Below are positions 17,053-25,687 of a stretch of DNA of 64,000 nt, piece by piece. A program made the translations under genes and the position numbers. Below the pieces are notes generated by a model. That model was not told where the DNA came from, ran no database searches, and saw only the letters and a program-made list of their open reading frames with translations. The first letter of the stretch is position 1. Each line of letters begins with the position of its first letter. Source of the DNA: Desulfobulbaceae bacterium (GTDB lineage Bacteria; Desulfobacterota; Desulfobulbia; Desulfobulbales; Desulfobulbaceae); assembly GCA_026987195.1 (NCBI GenBank), contig JALSNC010000013.1:1-64000 (forward strand). Direction: 5' to 3'.

Positions 17053-18681
17053 ATGAAGAACGTCTTGATGGCTGTCGCGGCAGCAGCGACCCTCAGCCTC
17101 TGCTGGATGAGCTGGCCGGGCCAGGCCGGCGCCTGGGGCATGCGGGGCGGCGGTATGGGTGGAGGTATGGGCGGAGGTATGGGCGGAGGCTGGGCCTCCC
17201 ACCATGTCCACTGGTACGAGGAATGGGGGCCCAAGCTGGGCAACAGGTGCTTCACCTGCCATGACGGGCACCCCTCCAGGCGCACGGTCAACTATTCCCA
17301 CTGCATCCCCTGTCACAGTCCCGACGGCCAGTATGACGGCGTCAACGACCCGGAGATCGGTGCCAGGTACAACTGGAGCCAGGGTGCCTCACGCGTCTAC
17401 GACGACACGGGCCATCTCAGGCCAGGCAAGGAGAAATGGTGCCTGGGCTGCCACGACGATGGCAGGGCGGTGATCAACGAGGTCCCGGCACCCAATATCG
17501 CCGGAAAAACCATGAGCGGTGACTGGAGGTCTCCCGCCGCAGTGGTGGAGAGTGACTTCCCCGGTGCAGCCAACCTGCTGGATGGAGACACCGACACGGG
17601 CAACGTGGCCAGCGACGGGACCTACATCATCTTTGACCTGGGCGAGGTGACCGACATCTCCCATGTCAGGTTCTTCACCACCGCGGACCAGGAAAGCCAG
17701 TGGCAGGTCTACGGCAGCACCGATACCGGCAACTGGACCAGGATCCTGCTCGGCCAGTCGATCATCTTCGCTGCGCCCGCCTGGAAGACCGGTCCGGACA
17801 ACGGCTGGAATGCATCCCGCCTGGACCTCTTCATTCCGGTACGTTATCTCAAGCTGGTCCGGGTCAGTCCGTGGCCGCTGACAGTCAATTCCCTGTGCGA
17901 GTTCCAGTACAAGAAGGACCTCTCCTATGGCTACTTTGTCAATGGCCACAAGATCGGCTGCGACAACTGCCATGACATCAGGAGCAGTCACATCGACTCC
18001 CTGGCGCGGACCTACCAGGCAGACCAGGCCAACTACAGTACCGGTTACCGTCTGGTGCAGGTGGAAACCGACGGCGGGACGGTTCCTGCCATGGAGATAC
18101 CGCGCACCGGCTGCAACGCGAAGGAGGACCTGGCCACCACCAATGATTTCGCCCTCTGCTTTTCCTGCCATGACCGCAGCAAGGTGCTTGGTGACAGCAC
18201 TTCACCGGGCGAGATGTTCCAGTATCCACTGCAGACCAACTTCCGCAACGACAGCCACGTGGACGAAAACGGCAATGTCGTCAATGAACATCGCCGCCAT
18301 ATCCTGGGCCGGGGGTACTGCGGCAATGACCCGGTCTGGGACTCCGACTGGGACGGCGTGCCGGACTCTCCCATGAGCTGCACGGCCTGCCACAATGTCC
18401 ACGGCTCGCCCTCACCGGCCATGGCGCGGCACGGGGAACTGACCAGTACCCCGGGCACGGAGGACAAGGTCCCCATGATCAACCTCCGGTACCTGGATGC
18501 CAGCGGCCGGCCGGACGGTGACCTGCGCAACCTCATGGACAGCACGGGCGGGGTCACCCAGTTTTACGGCCCTGGCCCGGGTACCCCGGACAAGAACAGC
18601 ACCTGCAAGATGTGCCACAATGACAAGATCAGCTACCAGCGTACACCGGTGGATGTGGACCATGGCCTGATCCGGCCTTAA
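17053..18681 (+). CDS. Secreted heptaheme c-type cytochrome with discoidin-like domain
   Basis: Exported 542-residue protein. A Sec signal peptide covers about residues 1-27 (hydrophobic AVAAAATLSL, cleavage after QAGA) and is followed by four Gly-Gly-Gly-Met repeats. Seven CxxCH heme sites lie near residues 66 (CFTCH), 84 (CIPCH), 130 (CLGCH), 303 (CDNCH), 369 (CFSCH), 443 (CTACH) and 518 (CKMCH). Between hemes 3 and 4, about residues 153-290, is a heme-free beta-rich stretch with an F5/8 type C (discoidin) pattern: NLLDGDTDTG, YIIFDLG and ARYLKLVRV-like strands. It probably transfers electrons outside the inner membrane while binding a polysaccharide or another surface. AAAAAGGAGG lies upstream of the ATG. 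It is a single gene with its own terminator. Confidence 0.88.
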   Translation: MKNVLMAVAAAATLSLCWMSWPGQAGAWGMRGGGMGGGMGGGMGGGWASHHVHWYEEWGPKLGNRCFTCHDGHPSRRTVNYSHCIPCHSPDGQYDGVNDPEIGARYNWSQGASRVYDDTGHLRPGKEKWCLGCHDDGRAVINEVPAPNIAGKTMSGDWRSPAAVVESDFPGAANLLDGDTDTGNVASDGTYIIFDLGEVTDISHVRFFTTADQESQWQVYGSTDTGNWTRILLGQSIIFAAPAWKTGPDNGWNASRLDLFIPVRYLKLVRVSPWPLTVNSLCEFQYKKDLSYGYFVNGHKIGCDNCHDIRSSHIDSLARTYQADQANYSTGYRLVQVETDGGTVPAMEIPRTGCNAKEDLATTNDFALCFSCHDRSKVLGDSTSPGEMFQYPLQTNFRNDSHVDENGNVVNEHRRHILGRGYCGNDPVWDSDWDGVPDSPMSCTACHNVHGSPSPAMARHGELTSTPGTEDKVPMINLRYLDASGRPDGDLRNLMDSTGGVTQFYGPGPGTPDKNSTCKMCHNDKISYQRTPVDVDHGLIRP

Positions 18682-18717
18682 GTCCTGCAAGCCGGTCCCC
18701 ATCCGGCAATCGTATCT

Positions 18718-18761
18718 GCGGCAGCATGGAGGCGTCATCTCCATGCTGCCGCTTTTTTTTT
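18718..18761 (+). terminator. Terminator of the heptaheme cytochrome gene
   Basis: GCGGCAGCATGGAG pairs with CTCCATGCTGCCGC around a short loop and is followed by nine T residues. It separates the cytochrome gene from the nif region. Confidence 0.92.
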
Positions 18762-18798
18762 GCCCTGCACAGACCAATTTGTTCCCTGCCTTCCTTTT

Positions 18799-18814
18799 TG
18801 TAGCATTCCCAACA
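18799..18814 (+). promoter_or_regulatory. NifA upstream activator site for nifE
   Basis: TGT-N10-ACA (TGTAGCATTCCCAACA), the NifA-binding consensus, 88 bases upstream of the -24 element of the nifE promoter, which is within the usual range. Confidence 0.7.
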
Positions 18815-18902
18815 ATATCGTTTCCTGCCGCCAGCCGGGCCCCGACAGCAATACTCCGTTCAACATACTGTAATAACTTAAGATATAACAAACATCCTCC
18901 CA

Positions 18903-18917
18903 TTGCACACCTCTTGC
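18903..18917 (+). promoter_or_regulatory. Sigma54 (-24/-12) promoter of nifE
   Basis: TTGCAC-N5-TTGC, one mismatch from the TGGCAC-N5-TTGC consensus, 50 bases upstream of the nifE start codon. Together with the TGT-N10-ACA site it indicates RpoN- and NifA-dependent expression. Confidence 0.75.
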
Positions 18918-18967
18918 TGTAGGAACAGCACACAGGACATCATACGTCTCATCTCAAGGGGAACAGC

Positions 18968-20356
18968 ATGGAAGCCATCGCACTGCCGGATCGACAGAAC
19001 CATATCCACCGCAAGGGTGAGGCACCCTTTGCCATCAGATGCAATTCCGATTCCCTGGCCGGCGCGGTCAGCCAGCGGGCCTGTGTTTTCTGCGGCTCGC
19101 GGGTCGTTCTCTACCCCATAGCCGACGCCCTGCACCTGGTGCACGGTCCCATCGGCTGCGCCGTCTATACCTGGGACATCCGGGGCGCGCTCTCCTCGGG
19201 ACCGGAGCTGCACCGTCTTTCCTTTTCCACCGACCTGCAGGAGCTGGACGTGATCTTCGGTGGCGAGAAAAAACTGTACCGGGCCCTGATGGAGCTCATC
19301 GAACGTCATGCTCCCAAGGCCGCCTTTGTCTACTCCACCTGTATCGTCGGCATCATCGGCGACGATCTGGACGCGGTCTGCCGGCAGGTTGAGGAAGAGA
19401 CCGGCATTCCGGTCATTCCTGTCCGGTCCGAAGGATTCAAGGGCAACAAGCGGGCCGGCTACCAGGCGGCCTGTGATGCCATGGCCCGACTGATCGGCAC
19501 CGGAGACACGGCAGGAATCTCGCGATTTTCCGTCAATATCCTGGGAGATTTCAACCTGGCCGGCGAGATCTGGATGATCCGCGACTACTACCGGCAGATG
19601 GGCGTCGAGGTGGTGGCCAATATCACCGGCGACGGCCGCGTCGAACACCTCCGCCGGGCCCATGGCGCCGCCCTCAACGTGGTCCAGTGTTCCGGTTCCA
19701 CCATGCAGCTCGCTGACATGATGGAAAAGAAGTACGGCACCCCCTCCCTGCGGGTCTCCTACTTCGGTATCGAGGACATGTCCGAGGCCCTGTACGACAT
19801 TGCCCGCTTCTTCATGAAGAAGTATCCGGACGATCCGGAGGCCGCGGCCATCATGGAGCGTACCCGCGAGCTGGTGCGCCGGGAGGTGGCGGCCCTGCTG
19901 CCGCAACTGGAAGAATATCGCCGGGCGCTCTCGGGCCGGAAGGCGGCCATCTACGTGGGCGGATCATTCAAGGCATTCTCGCTGGTCAAGGCCTTCCGCC
20001 TGGTGGAGATGGATGTGGTCCTGGTGGGGTCCCAGACCGGAACCCCGGAAGATTACGCTGAACTGGCCGCGATCACCGATCCCGGCACCATCATCGTCGA
20101 CGATGCCAACCCCCTGGAGCTGACCTCGTTTCTCAAGGAAAAAGGTGTGGATGTCTTTGTCGGCGGCGTCAAGGAGCGGCCCATCGCCTACAAGCTGGGG
20201 ATCGGTTTCTGTGATCACAACCATGAACGGAAAGAGGCCCTGGCCGGTTTCACCGGTATGCTCAACTTCGCCCGCGAGGTCTACTCCTCGGTCATGAGTC
20301 CGGTCTGGCGTTTCGTGCCGGGCCGAGCAGACAGCGGGCACTCCGTAACCACCTGA
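18968..20356 (+). CDS. nifE: Nitrogenase FeMo-cofactor scaffold subunit NifE
   Basis: 462-residue homologue of NifD that, with NifN, forms the scaffold on which the NifB-derived Fe-S precursor is matured by adding Mo and homocitrate. Conserved cluster-ligand regions are visible: RACVFCGSRVVLYP near residue 38, VHGPIGCAVYTWD near 59 and STCIVGIIGDD near 112. The central NVVQCSGS stands where NifD has its cofactor cysteine region. AAGGGGA is 4 bases before the ATG at 18968. First gene of the nifENB-modABC cluster; nifN starts 19 bases after the stop. Confidence 0.96.
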   Translation: MEAIALPDRQNHIHRKGEAPFAIRCNSDSLAGAVSQRACVFCGSRVVLYPIADALHLVHGPIGCAVYTWDIRGALSSGPELHRLSFSTDLQELDVIFGGEKKLYRALMELIERHAPKAAFVYSTCIVGIIGDDLDAVCRQVEEETGIPVIPVRSEGFKGNKRAGYQAACDAMARLIGTGDTAGISRFSVNILGDFNLAGEIWMIRDYYRQMGVEVVANITGDGRVEHLRRAHGAALNVVQCSGSTMQLADMMEKKYGTPSLRVSYFGIEDMSEALYDIARFFMKKYPDDPEAAAIMERTRELVRREVAALLPQLEEYRRALSGRKAAIYVGGSFKAFSLVKAFRLVEMDVVLVGSQTGTPEDYAELAAITDPGTIIVDDANPLELTSFLKEKGVDVFVGGVKERPIAYKLGIGFCDHNHERKEALAGFTGMLNFAREVYSSVMSPVWRFVPGRADSGHSVTT

Positions 20357-20375
20357 ACATACAGGAGACAGATCC

Positions 20376-21737
20376 ATGGGCAAAAAGACACCCGACTTCA
20401 TCTCCACCACCAATGCCTGCAAGCTCTGCCGGCCGCTGGGCGCCTGCCTGGCCTTCAAGGGAATGGAAGGCACCGTACCCTACCTGCACGGTTCCCAGGG
20501 CTGCGCCACCTATATGCGCCGCTACATCATCAGCCACTACAACGAGCCCATCGATATCGCCTCGTCCTCGCTGTCGGAAAAACATGCCGTCTACGGCGGC
20601 GGTCCCAATCTCAAGCTGGGCCTGACCAATGTGGCGAAAAAATACCGGCCGCAGATGATCGGCATCGCCACCACCTGTCTCACCGAGACCATCGGCGACG
20701 ACGTGGCCATGTATCTCGAGGAATACCGACGGGACACCGAGGGTTCGGTGGGATTGCCGGACCTGGTCCACGTCGCCACGCCCAGCTACGCCGGCACCCA
20801 CATGGAGGGATTCCACGGTGCGGTACGCCAGGTCCTCGCCCGGAAGGCGGAAGGTGGACCCGGTAACCGAACCATCAACCTGCTGCCCGGTTTCGTCTCT
20901 TCGGCAGATTACCGATATCTCAAAGAGATCATGGCAGATTTCGGACTTGACTGCACCATGCTTCCCGATCTCTCCGAGACCATGGACGGCCCTGCCCGCC
21001 TGGAGTACGAAAAGATACCTGCCGGCGGCACCCCTCTGGCCGCGATCGGTGCCATGGGCAGGGCCAGGGCCACCATCGAGTTCGGACGTACCCTGGGGGA
21101 ACAGGAGGGTGGCGGCAGCCTTCTGACAGAGCGCTTCGGCATCATCAACCACCGGCTGGGACTGCCCATGGGCATCCGGGAGACCGATCGTTTCTTTTCC
21201 CTGCTCGCCGAGCTCTCCGGCCGTCCCATGCCGGCAAAATACAGGGATGAACGGGGCCGGCTGGTGGATGCCTACGTGGATGGCCACAAATACGTGTTCG
21301 GCAGACGGGCCATCATCTACGGCGAAGAAGACCTGGTGGTCGGGCTCTGCGCCCTCCTCGCCGAGATGGGTATCCGGCCGGTCCTCTGCGCCTCGGGCGG
21401 CACCTCGGGCCGACTTGCCGAAGGGGTTGCCGCGGTGAGCGGTGATATCCTTGCCGAACAGCCGCAGGTCCACGAGGGCATGGATTTCTTCGAGATCAGC
21501 GACATGGCCGAAGAGCTCGCGCCGGATCTCATCGTCGGTCACTCCAAGGGTTATCCCCTCGCACGGCGGCTGGATATTCCCCTGATCCGGGTCGGTTTTC
21601 CCATCCACGACCGGGTGGGCGGCCAGCGTATCCTCCACCTGGGCTACCGGGGCGCGCAGCAGCTCTTCGACACCGTGACCAACGCCCTGATCGCCAGGAA
21701 GCAGGACGAGTCTCCGGTGGGCTACTCCTATATGTAA
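20376..21737 (+). CDS. nifN: Nitrogenase FeMo-cofactor scaffold subunit NifN
   Basis: 453-residue NifK homologue, the partner of NifE in the NifEN scaffold. It starts with the typical NACKLCRPLGACLAFKG segment and LHGSQGCATYMRRY, followed by TTCLTETIGDD, as in the NifK/NifN family. No NifX or NifB fusion is present at the C-terminus, where some NifN proteins carry one. AGGAGA precedes the ATG. Its C-terminal VGYSYM ends 142 bases before nifB. Confidence 0.96.
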   Translation: MGKKTPDFISTTNACKLCRPLGACLAFKGMEGTVPYLHGSQGCATYMRRYIISHYNEPIDIASSSLSEKHAVYGGGPNLKLGLTNVAKKYRPQMIGIATTCLTETIGDDVAMYLEEYRRDTEGSVGLPDLVHVATPSYAGTHMEGFHGAVRQVLARKAEGGPGNRTINLLPGFVSSADYRYLKEIMADFGLDCTMLPDLSETMDGPARLEYEKIPAGGTPLAAIGAMGRARATIEFGRTLGEQEGGGSLLTERFGIINHRLGLPMGIRETDRFFSLLAELSGRPMPAKYRDERGRLVDAYVDGHKYVFGRRAIIYGEEDLVVGLCALLAEMGIRPVLCASGGTSGRLAEGVAAVSGDILAEQPQVHEGMDFFEISDMAEELAPDLIVGHSKGYPLARRLDIPLIRVGFPIHDRVGGQRILHLGYRGAQQLFDTVTNALIARKQDESPVGYSYM

Positions 21738-21879
21738 TGGAGAATACCGGTCCGGAGAGCCGGCCTGCACAGGACGCCCCAGGAAGCCCAATCGTTCGCA
21801 CACACAGCAACATATTTGAATTACAATATTTTTCCGTAACAGATTGTCGTCTTTTTTTATCTCACAAAAGGAGCATCCC

Positions 21880-23157
21880 ATGACAGCCAGCATTGACTTC
21901 AACCGCCACCCCTGCTTCAACGCCAAGGTCAAGGGACAGTATGGCCGGGTCCACCTGCCGGTGGCGCCGAAGTGCAATATCCAGTGCAACTACTGCAACC
22001 GCAAGTACGACTGTGTCAACGAATCCAGGCCCGGTGTGACCAGCACTGTACTCACCCCTGCGCAGGCCCTGCGCTACATGGGCAAGGTGCTGGAAAAGGA
22101 GCCCAGGATATCGGTGGCCGGCATTGCCGGCCCGGGCGACCCGTTCGCCAATGCGGAAGAGACCCTGGAGACCATGCGCCTGATCCGGAAAAACTTTCCG
22201 CAAACCATCCTCTGCCTGGCCTCCAACGGCATGGACCTGGCGCCGCACGTTCCGGAACTGGCAGAGATCGGGGTCTCCCATGTCACGGTGACCGTGAATG
22301 GCGTTGACCCGGAGGTCACCGCCCGGATCTACTCCTGGGTCCGCGACGGCAAGATCCTCTACCGGGGCGTCCAGGGTGCGGAACTGCTGCTTGCCCGCCA
22401 GACCGCCGCCATCAAGGCCCTCAAGCAACACGGCATCACGGTCAAGATCAACACCATTGTCATCCCGGGCGTCAACGACCACCATATCATGGAGGTGGCA
22501 AAGACCATGCAGGAGCTGGGGGCCGATCTGCTCAACTGCATGGCCATGTTTCCCAACGCCGGCACCCGGTTCGAGGACATCGTCGAACCGTCCCGATCCG
22601 AGATGGCCGAAATCCGCAACCAGGCCGAAGCGTTCCTGCCCCAGATGCGTCACTGCACCCGCTGCCGCGCCGACGCCGTCGGCCTGCTGGACGAGGACCG
22701 CACCGACGAGATGCGGGGCTGCCTGTCCGCATGCGCCAGCCTCCCCTCGACCACGGAAATCGCCAGGCCCTACGTGGCCGTGGCGACCCTGGAAGGCGTG
22801 CTCGTCAACCAGCATCTCGGCGAGGCGACCCGGTTCCAGGTCTGGAAGGAGGATGGCAACGGCGGCTACGGCCTGGTGGAAGAACGGCCGGCCCCGCCAC
22901 CGGGGGGCGGCGTGCGGCGCTGGCAGACCATCGGCAGGATCCTGGGCGACTGCCGCGCCATCCTGGTCTGTGATCTCGGCGAAACCCCGGGAAGAATACT
23001 GAAGGAAACAGGGATCCGGCCAATCACCATGACCGGCTTCATCGAACAGGGCCTGAGGGCGGTCTACACGGGCAAGGGACTGACCAGCCTGCAGGCAAGG
23101 ATGCGCAAATGCGCCTCCAAGGGCGCCTGCGCCGGTGGTGGTGGCGGCTGCGGCTGA
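21880..23157 (+). CDS. nifB: FeMo-cofactor synthase NifB (radical SAM core plus NifX-like domain)
   Basis: Radical SAM enzyme that inserts carbide and fuses two Fe4S4 clusters into the NifB-co precursor. The length is 425 residues. The SAM cluster motif CNIQCNYC is at residues 32-39, followed by the NRKYDC motif; the conserved GPGDPFAN, HVTVTVNGVDPE and the C-terminal CxxC (RHCTRCRADA) of NifB are intact. From about residue 290 there is a NifX/NafY-type domain (VAVATLEGVLVNQHLGEA). The last residues form a Cys/Gly-rich tail. The ATG at 21880 is supported by AAAGGAG; an upstream in-frame start at 21844 is less likely. No sigma54 site was found directly upstream, so it is probably read from the nifE promoter. 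Confidence 0.96.
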   Translation: MTASIDFNRHPCFNAKVKGQYGRVHLPVAPKCNIQCNYCNRKYDCVNESRPGVTSTVLTPAQALRYMGKVLEKEPRISVAGIAGPGDPFANAEETLETMRLIRKNFPQTILCLASNGMDLAPHVPELAEIGVSHVTVTVNGVDPEVTARIYSWVRDGKILYRGVQGAELLLARQTAAIKALKQHGITVKINTIVIPGVNDHHIMEVAKTMQELGADLLNCMAMFPNAGTRFEDIVEPSRSEMAEIRNQAEAFLPQMRHCTRCRADAVGLLDEDRTDEMRGCLSACASLPSTTEIARPYVAVATLEGVLVNQHLGEATRFQVWKEDGNGGYGLVEERPAPPPGGGVRRWQTIGRILGDCRAILVCDLGETPGRILKETGIRPITMTGFIEQGLRAVYTGKGLTSLQARMRKCASKGACAGGGGGCG

Positions 23158-23170
23158 AGGAGACCCGATC

Positions 23171-23974
23171 GTGCCGGCTGCAAACGAACCTCCAGCTTCC
23201 GGGCCGGACAGGTTGATCCGCCGAATACACCGGACCGGGCTCTTCAGCCTCTTCGCCATCCTGGCCCTGCTGCCGCATACCGGCCAGGCGGCACGACCCC
23301 TGGTGGTGGCGGTGGCGGCAAACTTTGCCCCGGCCGTGGAGGAGATCGGCGCTCTCTTCACCAGGGAAAGCGCCATACCGGTACAGACCACGGTCTCCTC
23401 CAGCGGCCGGCTCTATGCCCAGATCAGCAACAGGGCCCCGTTCGACATTTTCTTTTCTGCTGATTCCCGGAGGCCGCAACTGCTCTTTCAACAAGGCCTG
23501 TGCGAGCGTCCCGAGGTCTATGTCAGAGGCAGGGTCGTGCTCTGGAGCCGCGACCGCGACCTGTGTGCCGGGGCCGGCAACTGGCAGGATCTCCTGAAGA
23601 CCGGCGCAGGGAGAACAGGGATCCCCAACCCCGAACTTGCCCCCTACGGCGAGGCGGCCCGGCAGGCATTGATCCGCGCCGGCCTGTGGGACCGGCTGCA
23701 GGAGCGACTGGTATTTGCCGCCAACGTTGCCCGGAGCTTCCAGTATGCGGCCACCGGCGCGACCCGCCTCTCCTTCATCTCGGCATCGCTCGCCACCACC
23801 GCCGCCGGAACCGGAGGCTGCTTCCTGCCCCTGGACGAGGCGAAACCGGTGGCCCAGGCGGTCTGTGTGGTCAGCGCCTCGAAAAACAGGGAGGCGGCCA
23901 GGGCCCTGGTCCGGTTTCTCCGCAGGAATCCTGCCGCATCCACCCTGGAGCGCTATGGCTACGAACGGCCCTGA
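23171..23974 (+). CDS. modA: Molybdate ABC transporter, substrate-binding protein ModA
   Basis: Periplasmic molybdate-binding protein of 267 residues. A signal peptide covers about residues 1-40 (FSLFAILALLPHTGQAA). The binding fold begins with VAVAANFAPAVEEI and TTVSSSGRLYAQI, whose Ser residues bind the oxyanion, then PFDIFFSADSRRPQLL, as in ModA. The start is taken as the GTG at 23171 with AAGGAG 8 bases upstream, right after nifB. It links molybdenum uptake to FeMo-co assembly. A 106-base gap containing R7 heptamers separates it from modB. Confidence 0.9.
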   Translation: MPAANEPPASGPDRLIRRIHRTGLFSLFAILALLPHTGQAARPLVVAVAANFAPAVEEIGALFTRESAIPVQTTVSSSGRLYAQISNRAPFDIFFSADSRRPQLLFQQGLCERPEVYVRGRVVLWSRDRDLCAGAGNWQDLLKTGAGRTGIPNPELAPYGEAARQALIRAGLWDRLQERLVFAANVARSFQYAATGATRLSFISASLATTAAGTGGCFLPLDEAKPVAQAVCVVSASKNREAARALVRFLRRNPAASTLERYGYERP

Positions 23975-24061
23975 ACGACCGCCGGAGATCGCACGAGCCC
24001 AGCCGCACGCCATCTGCACCCTTCATCTTTCCAGTAAAGGCGGCAGGATAACAACGAACTT

Positions 24062-24079
24062 CTGACTTCTGATTTCTGT
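24062..24079 (+). repeat. R7 heptamer repeat before modB
   Basis: Two or three 7-base units of the type ACTTCTG/ATTTCTG end 2 bases before the modB ATG and take the place where a ribosome-binding site is expected. Similar motifs stand at 4681-4706, 37881-37893 and 59765-59789. Confidence 0.6.
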
Positions 24080-24080
24080 T

Positions 24081-24743
24081 ATGGATCTGACCCCACTCTA
24101 CCTGTCGGCCAAACTGTCCCTGATCAGCACAGTCATCCTCCTTTGCGTTGCCATGCCGCTTGCCGCCCTGCTGGTCTTTGTCCGTTTCCCGGGGCGTTTC
24201 CTGGCCGACAGCCTGGTCAACCTGCCCCTGGTCCTGCCGCCCACGGTGCTCGGATTCTACCTCCTGCTGATCATGGGACCGGACGGGCCGGTGGGCAGGG
24301 CATGGGCCGCGCTTTCCGGCGGGACCATGGTCTTCACCTTTGGCGGCATCGTCCTGGCCGCCATGGTGCACAGCCTGCCCTTTGCCGTACAACCGCTGAA
24401 GACCGCATTCGAAAAGATCGACCGCCGCCTGCTGGAGATGGCCGACGTGCTGGGCAGCTCGCCGGTTGCTGTCTTTTTCCGGGTCATCCTGCCCAATGCC
24501 ACCGGCGGCATTGCCGCCTCGGCCGTGCTGGCCTTTGCCCATACCATGGGCGAGTTCGGTGTCATCCTGATGGTGGGCGGCTCCATACCGGGCCGTACCC
24601 GGGTGGCATCCATCGCCATCTTTGAATATGTCGAGGCCATGCGCTACCGGGAGGCCGCCGTGCTCTCTCTCATCCTGGTAATCATCAGCTATACCATTCT
24701 TCTGCTGGTCAATTACCTGAACAGGAATTCCCGCCATGTTTGA
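24081..24743 (+). CDS. modB: Molybdate ABC transporter, permease ModB
   Basis: Inner-membrane permease of 220 residues with about five hydrophobic helices. The EAA loop that contacts ModC is visible as LLEMADVLGSSPVAVFFRVILP near residue 125-145, followed by AHTMGEFGVILMVGGSIPG, a ModB signature. Upstream of the ATG there is no Shine-Dalgarno sequence, only the R7 heptamers. It overlaps modC by 8 bases, so translation is coupled. Confidence 0.93.
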   Translation: MDLTPLYLSAKLSLISTVILLCVAMPLAALLVFVRFPGRFLADSLVNLPLVLPPTVLGFYLLLIMGPDGPVGRAWAALSGGTMVFTFGGIVLAAMVHSLPFAVQPLKTAFEKIDRRLLEMADVLGSSPVAVFFRVILPNATGGIAASAVLAFAHTMGEFGVILMVGGSIPGRTRVASIAIFEYVEAMRYREAAVLSLILVIISYTILLLVNYLNRNSRHV

Positions 24744-25416
24744 AGCCCACATTCTCAAGAAACGCGAACGGTTCACGGTGGATGTCAGACTGTGCTGTCC
24801 CGCAGGTGAACTCCTGGTCCTGACCGGCCCCTCGGGCTCGGGCAAGACCACAGTGATCCGTACCCTGGCCGGCCTTGAACGGCCGGACGCCGGATACATC
24901 AGGTACAGGGAAAGGTACTGGTTCAGTACAGAGGAACGGATCCTGCTGAAGCCCCGTCAGCGCAGAGTGGGCTATGTCTTCCAGGAACATACCCTGTTCC
25001 CTCACCTGACGGTGGCGAAAAATATTGCCTATGGGTGCCGGGATCCGCGGCGTGTCGATGAACTCCTCTCCATGCTCCATATCCGTCACCTGGCCCGCAG
25101 CAGGCCGCATGAGATATCGGGCGGCGAACGGCAGCGTGCCGCCCTGGCCCAGGCCCTGGCCACCGACCCGCAGGTCCTGCTCCTCGACGAGCCGTTTTCG
25201 GCCCTGGACGGAGGAACCCGCGCCCTTTTGCGCGCGGAACTGAAAAGACTGCAGAACCGCCTCCGGCTCCCCGTCATCATGGTCACCCACGATGCGGACG
25301 AGGCACGCCAGCTCGGCGACCGTCACATCCATCTCTGCAGGGGTGCGGCAACCGAGCCCGCCACCCGGGAGAACGCTCTGCCCCTGTTGCCCGCCGCCTC
25401 CTCCCTGCCTGTCTGA
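24736..25416 (+). CDS. modC: Molybdate ABC transporter, ATP-binding protein ModC (short form)
   Basis: Cytoplasmic ATPase of 226 residues. Walker A is GPSGSGKTT, the Q-loop is in GYVFQEHTLFPHL, the signature is ISGGERQRAALAQAL and Walker B is LLLDEPFSALDG with the H-loop in VTHDADEA. The C-terminal TOBE/Mop domain that binds molybdate in longer ModC proteins is missing, so this transporter probably lacks that allosteric shut-off. It ends 8 bases before a repeat island and convergent nifA. Confidence 0.92.
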   Translation: MFEAHILKKRERFTVDVRLCCPAGELLVLTGPSGSGKTTVIRTLAGLERPDAGYIRYRERYWFSTEERILLKPRQRRVGYVFQEHTLFPHLTVAKNIAYGCRDPRRVDELLSMLHIRHLARSRPHEISGGERQRAALAQALATDPQVLLLDEPFSALDGGTRALLRAELKRLQNRLRLPVIMVTHDADEARQLGDRHIHLCRGAATEPATRENALPLLPAASSLPV

Positions 25417-25423
25417 AAAGCGA

Positions 25424-25570
25424 GTAACAGTTCAGCAGCACGCCATCTGCACGCGCTCGCGCCTTGCCGCATAGCGGCCAGGCGCGATCACGCACAGCTT
25501 ACGTACTGCAGAACTGTTACAAAAAGTCGTTATTCTTCAAACAGGTTGCCACCGGCGGTGCACTGTTGCA
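25424..25570 (+). repeat. Repeat island: R2 joined to R3
   Basis: R2 at 25424-25518 runs from GTAACAGTTCAGCAGCACG to GCAGAACTGTTAC with a shortened centre. R3 (reverse) follows directly at 25519-25570. The island lies between convergent modC and nifA and may act as a two-way terminator, although no T run is present. Confidence 0.82.
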
Positions 25571-25687
25571 AAAGCGAAAAGACCGCAGTGCGTAAAAGTC
25601 ATGCGGGCGACCGCCGTCTCCCCACTGCTCCGGCCACGGTTCACCCTCGTTGCACTGCTCTGCGGTACCGCATGCTTCCTTGCTGTT

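Noticed and set aside
20292-21989. 565-codon open frame antisense to nifN.
   Set aside because: It is the shadow of a high-GC coding gene. The product has no known motif, and nifN is clear on the other strand.
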